A stretch of DNA of 64,000 nt, from assembly GCA_946566955.1 (NCBI GenBank), contig CAMNXD010000001.1, forward strand, positions 62,001 through 126,000, written 5' to 3'. This document shows positions 62,935 to 64,000 of the stretch, one piece after another. Each line of letters starts with the position of its first letter. Position 1 is the stretch's first letter. The position numbers and the translations under genes were made by a program. The stretch comes from an uncultured Clostridia bacterium. Lineage in GTDB: Bacteria > Bacillota > Clostridia > Oscillospirales > Acutalibacteraceae. The notes beneath the pieces were generated by a model, which made no database searches, was not told where the DNA came from, and saw only the letters and a program-made list of their open reading frames with translations.

Positions 62935-64000
62935 GTGAAAAAATTTTATTGGATTTTTACTTTATCTCTACTGCTACTTTTAGCTTTTGTATTTTTTAAA
63001 AAGGAGACTAATTCAAATGATTGTATAAATGTTTATAGCTGGGGAGAATTTATTTCAGACGGTAGTGAGAATAATTTAGACGTCAACAAAGAATTTACAA
63101 AAAAAACCGGAATAAAGGTTAATTATAATACTTTTCAAAATAATGAGGAGCTTTTTGCAAAGCTTTCAGGTGGCGGAGCGGACTATGATATTATAATCCC
63201 GTCCGACTATATGGTTTCAAAGCTTATAGAAAACAACATGCTTGAAAAGCTAGATTTTTCAAATATTCCTAATTATAAGTTTATAAGTGAGGATTTTAAA
63301 AACTTAAATTTTGATCCTAAAAATGAGTATTCCGTACCATATATGTGGGGAATGGTAGGTATATTTTATAATAAAAACGAAGTTAAGGAGAAAGAAGAAA
63401 AAATTACTTGGGATATACTCTGGGACGAAAAGTATAAAGGCAAAATTTTAATGTTTGACAATGCACGCGATAGCTTTGCAATTTCTCTTTTAAGACTAGG
63501 GTATCCGATAAACGTTCCAGATGCTGAAAAATGGCGAAAAGCAGCGGATGAACTTCTAATTCAAAAGCCTTTAGTACAAGCTTATGTAATGGATCAGATT
63601 TTTAATAAAATGCAGAATCACGAGGCATATCTTGCGCCATATTACGCAGGAGATGCTGCCACTATAATGAGAAATAATCCCGAGGTAGGATTTGTTATTC
63701 CAAAGAGTGGGAGTATAAGGTTTGTGGATTCACTTTGCATTCCACGCGGGTCCTTAAGAAAAAGACAGGCCGAGGAATATATAAACTTTTTGTGTGAAAC
63801 TAAAATTGCTTTAGCAAATGTCCAGCATACAGGATATTCTACCCCTCATACTGAAGCTTACAAATATCTAGATGAGTATGTAAGAAATAATGAAGTATTT
63901 TACCCTAATAAAAAAGTACTCTCAAAATCTCAAATATTTGTAAATCTTCCGAAGTCTTTAAATTCTCTTATGGATAAACTTTGGGTGGAAGTCAAAGCTG
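62935..64000 (+). CDS. potD: Spermidine/putrescine-binding protein PotD, 3' end outside window
   Basis: The periplasm-type binding protein of the polyamine importer; 355 codons are visible and no stop is reached. It has an N-terminal hydrophobic helix (residues 5-21), then INVYSWGEFIS, the family start of mature PotD, and DYDIIIPSDYMVSKL, YMWGMVGIFYN and APYYAGDAATIM. The N-terminus lacks a lipobox cysteine, so it may be held by an uncleaved helix instead of a lipid. GTG 62935 lies behind AGGAGA with a long spacer. Confidence 0.93.
   Translation, partial: MKKFYWIFTLSLLLLLAFVFFKKETNSNDCINVYSWGEFISDGSENNLDVNKEFTKKTGIKVNYNTFQNNEELFAKLSGGGADYDIIIPSDYMVSKLIENNMLEKLDFSNIPNYKFISEDFKNLNFDPKNEYSVPYMWGMVGIFYNKNEVKEKEEKITWDILWDEKYKGKILMFDNARDSFAISLLRLGYPINVPDAEKWRKAADELLIQKPLVQAYVMDQIFNKMQNHEAYLAPYYAGDAATIMRNNPEVGFVIPKSGSIRFVDSLCIPRGSLRKRQAEEYINFLCETKIALANVQHTGYSTPHTEAYKYLDEYVRNNEVFYPNKKVLSKSQIFVNLPKSLNSLMDKLWVEVKA

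Noticed and set aside
1-64000. CRISPR arrays, insertion sequences, prophage genes
   Set aside because: Looked for on both strands; no regularly spaced repeats, transposase motifs or phage structural genes were seen.

Overview
The window is AT-rich chromosomal DNA of a low-GC, spore-forming Firmicute. It carries dipicolinate synthase (dpaAB), spoVAE, yabP, yabQ, the prpC-prkC pair, two murA paralogues and LL-diaminopimelate aminotransferase (dapL). Starts are often TTG or GTG behind strong Shine-Dalgarno (SD) sequences. Together this points to class Clostridia. An Oscillospirales-like, possibly host- or protist-associated lineage is my inference, resting on the effector-like genes below. There is no rRNA, CRISPR array, insertion sequence or prophage.

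Layout. 1-6.6 kb: a calpain-like protease fragment, a class 3 lipase, rarA, a small PnuC-like membrane protein with queH, a double-glycine peptide, a secreted lysozyme and an aminotransferase. 6.8-8.3 kb: dpaAB behind a sigma-K-like promoter. 8.4-10.3 kb: a membrane protein and a transglutaminase-like protein. 10.3-12.5 kb: folate operon folE-folP-folB-folK. 12.6-14.1 kb: orphan helical protein. 14.1-23 kb: tyrS diverging from rpoB-rpoC. 23.2-24.4 kb: orphan duplicated protein. 24.5-25.7 kb: tRNA and a secreted alpha/beta hydrolase. 25.9-36.6 kb: rlmD-type methylase, a broken gene, priA, mtnN, spoVAE, a putative zinc protease, rsmA, tadA, a cation exporter and a cadherin-like surface protein. 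36.7-43.6 kb: mscS-type channel, DUF4364 gene, rlmN-prpC-prkC and murA. 43.7-44.9 kb: degenerate tRNA-Glu and an orphan protein. 45-47 kb: glycosyltransferase and flippase-like gene. 47.3-52.3 kb: second murA, divIB, a methionine gamma-lyase-type enzyme, yabP-yabQ-divIC and an S1 protein. 52.3-52.65 kb: candidate structured RNA. 52.65-62.9 kb: dapF-pyrG-dapL, recA-recX, pgsA (apparent ATT start) and cysS. 60.1-64 kb: potABCD, with potD cut by the window end.

How the genes work together. Housekeeping genes form short operons for folate, transcription, peptidoglycan precursors (dapF and dapL feed mDAP; two MurA enzymes commit UDP-GlcNAc), phospho-signalling and polyamine uptake. Scattered between them are single genes, several with near-consensus promoters, for proteins that look exported or aimed at another cell: calpain-like protease, lipase, lysozyme, alpha/beta hydrolase, HELGH protease, a double-glycine peptide and three orphan helical proteins. 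The double-glycine motif also appears inside the HELGH protease. The promoters of two orphan genes share a spacer decamer. These links are the most interesting part of the window, but they are inference.
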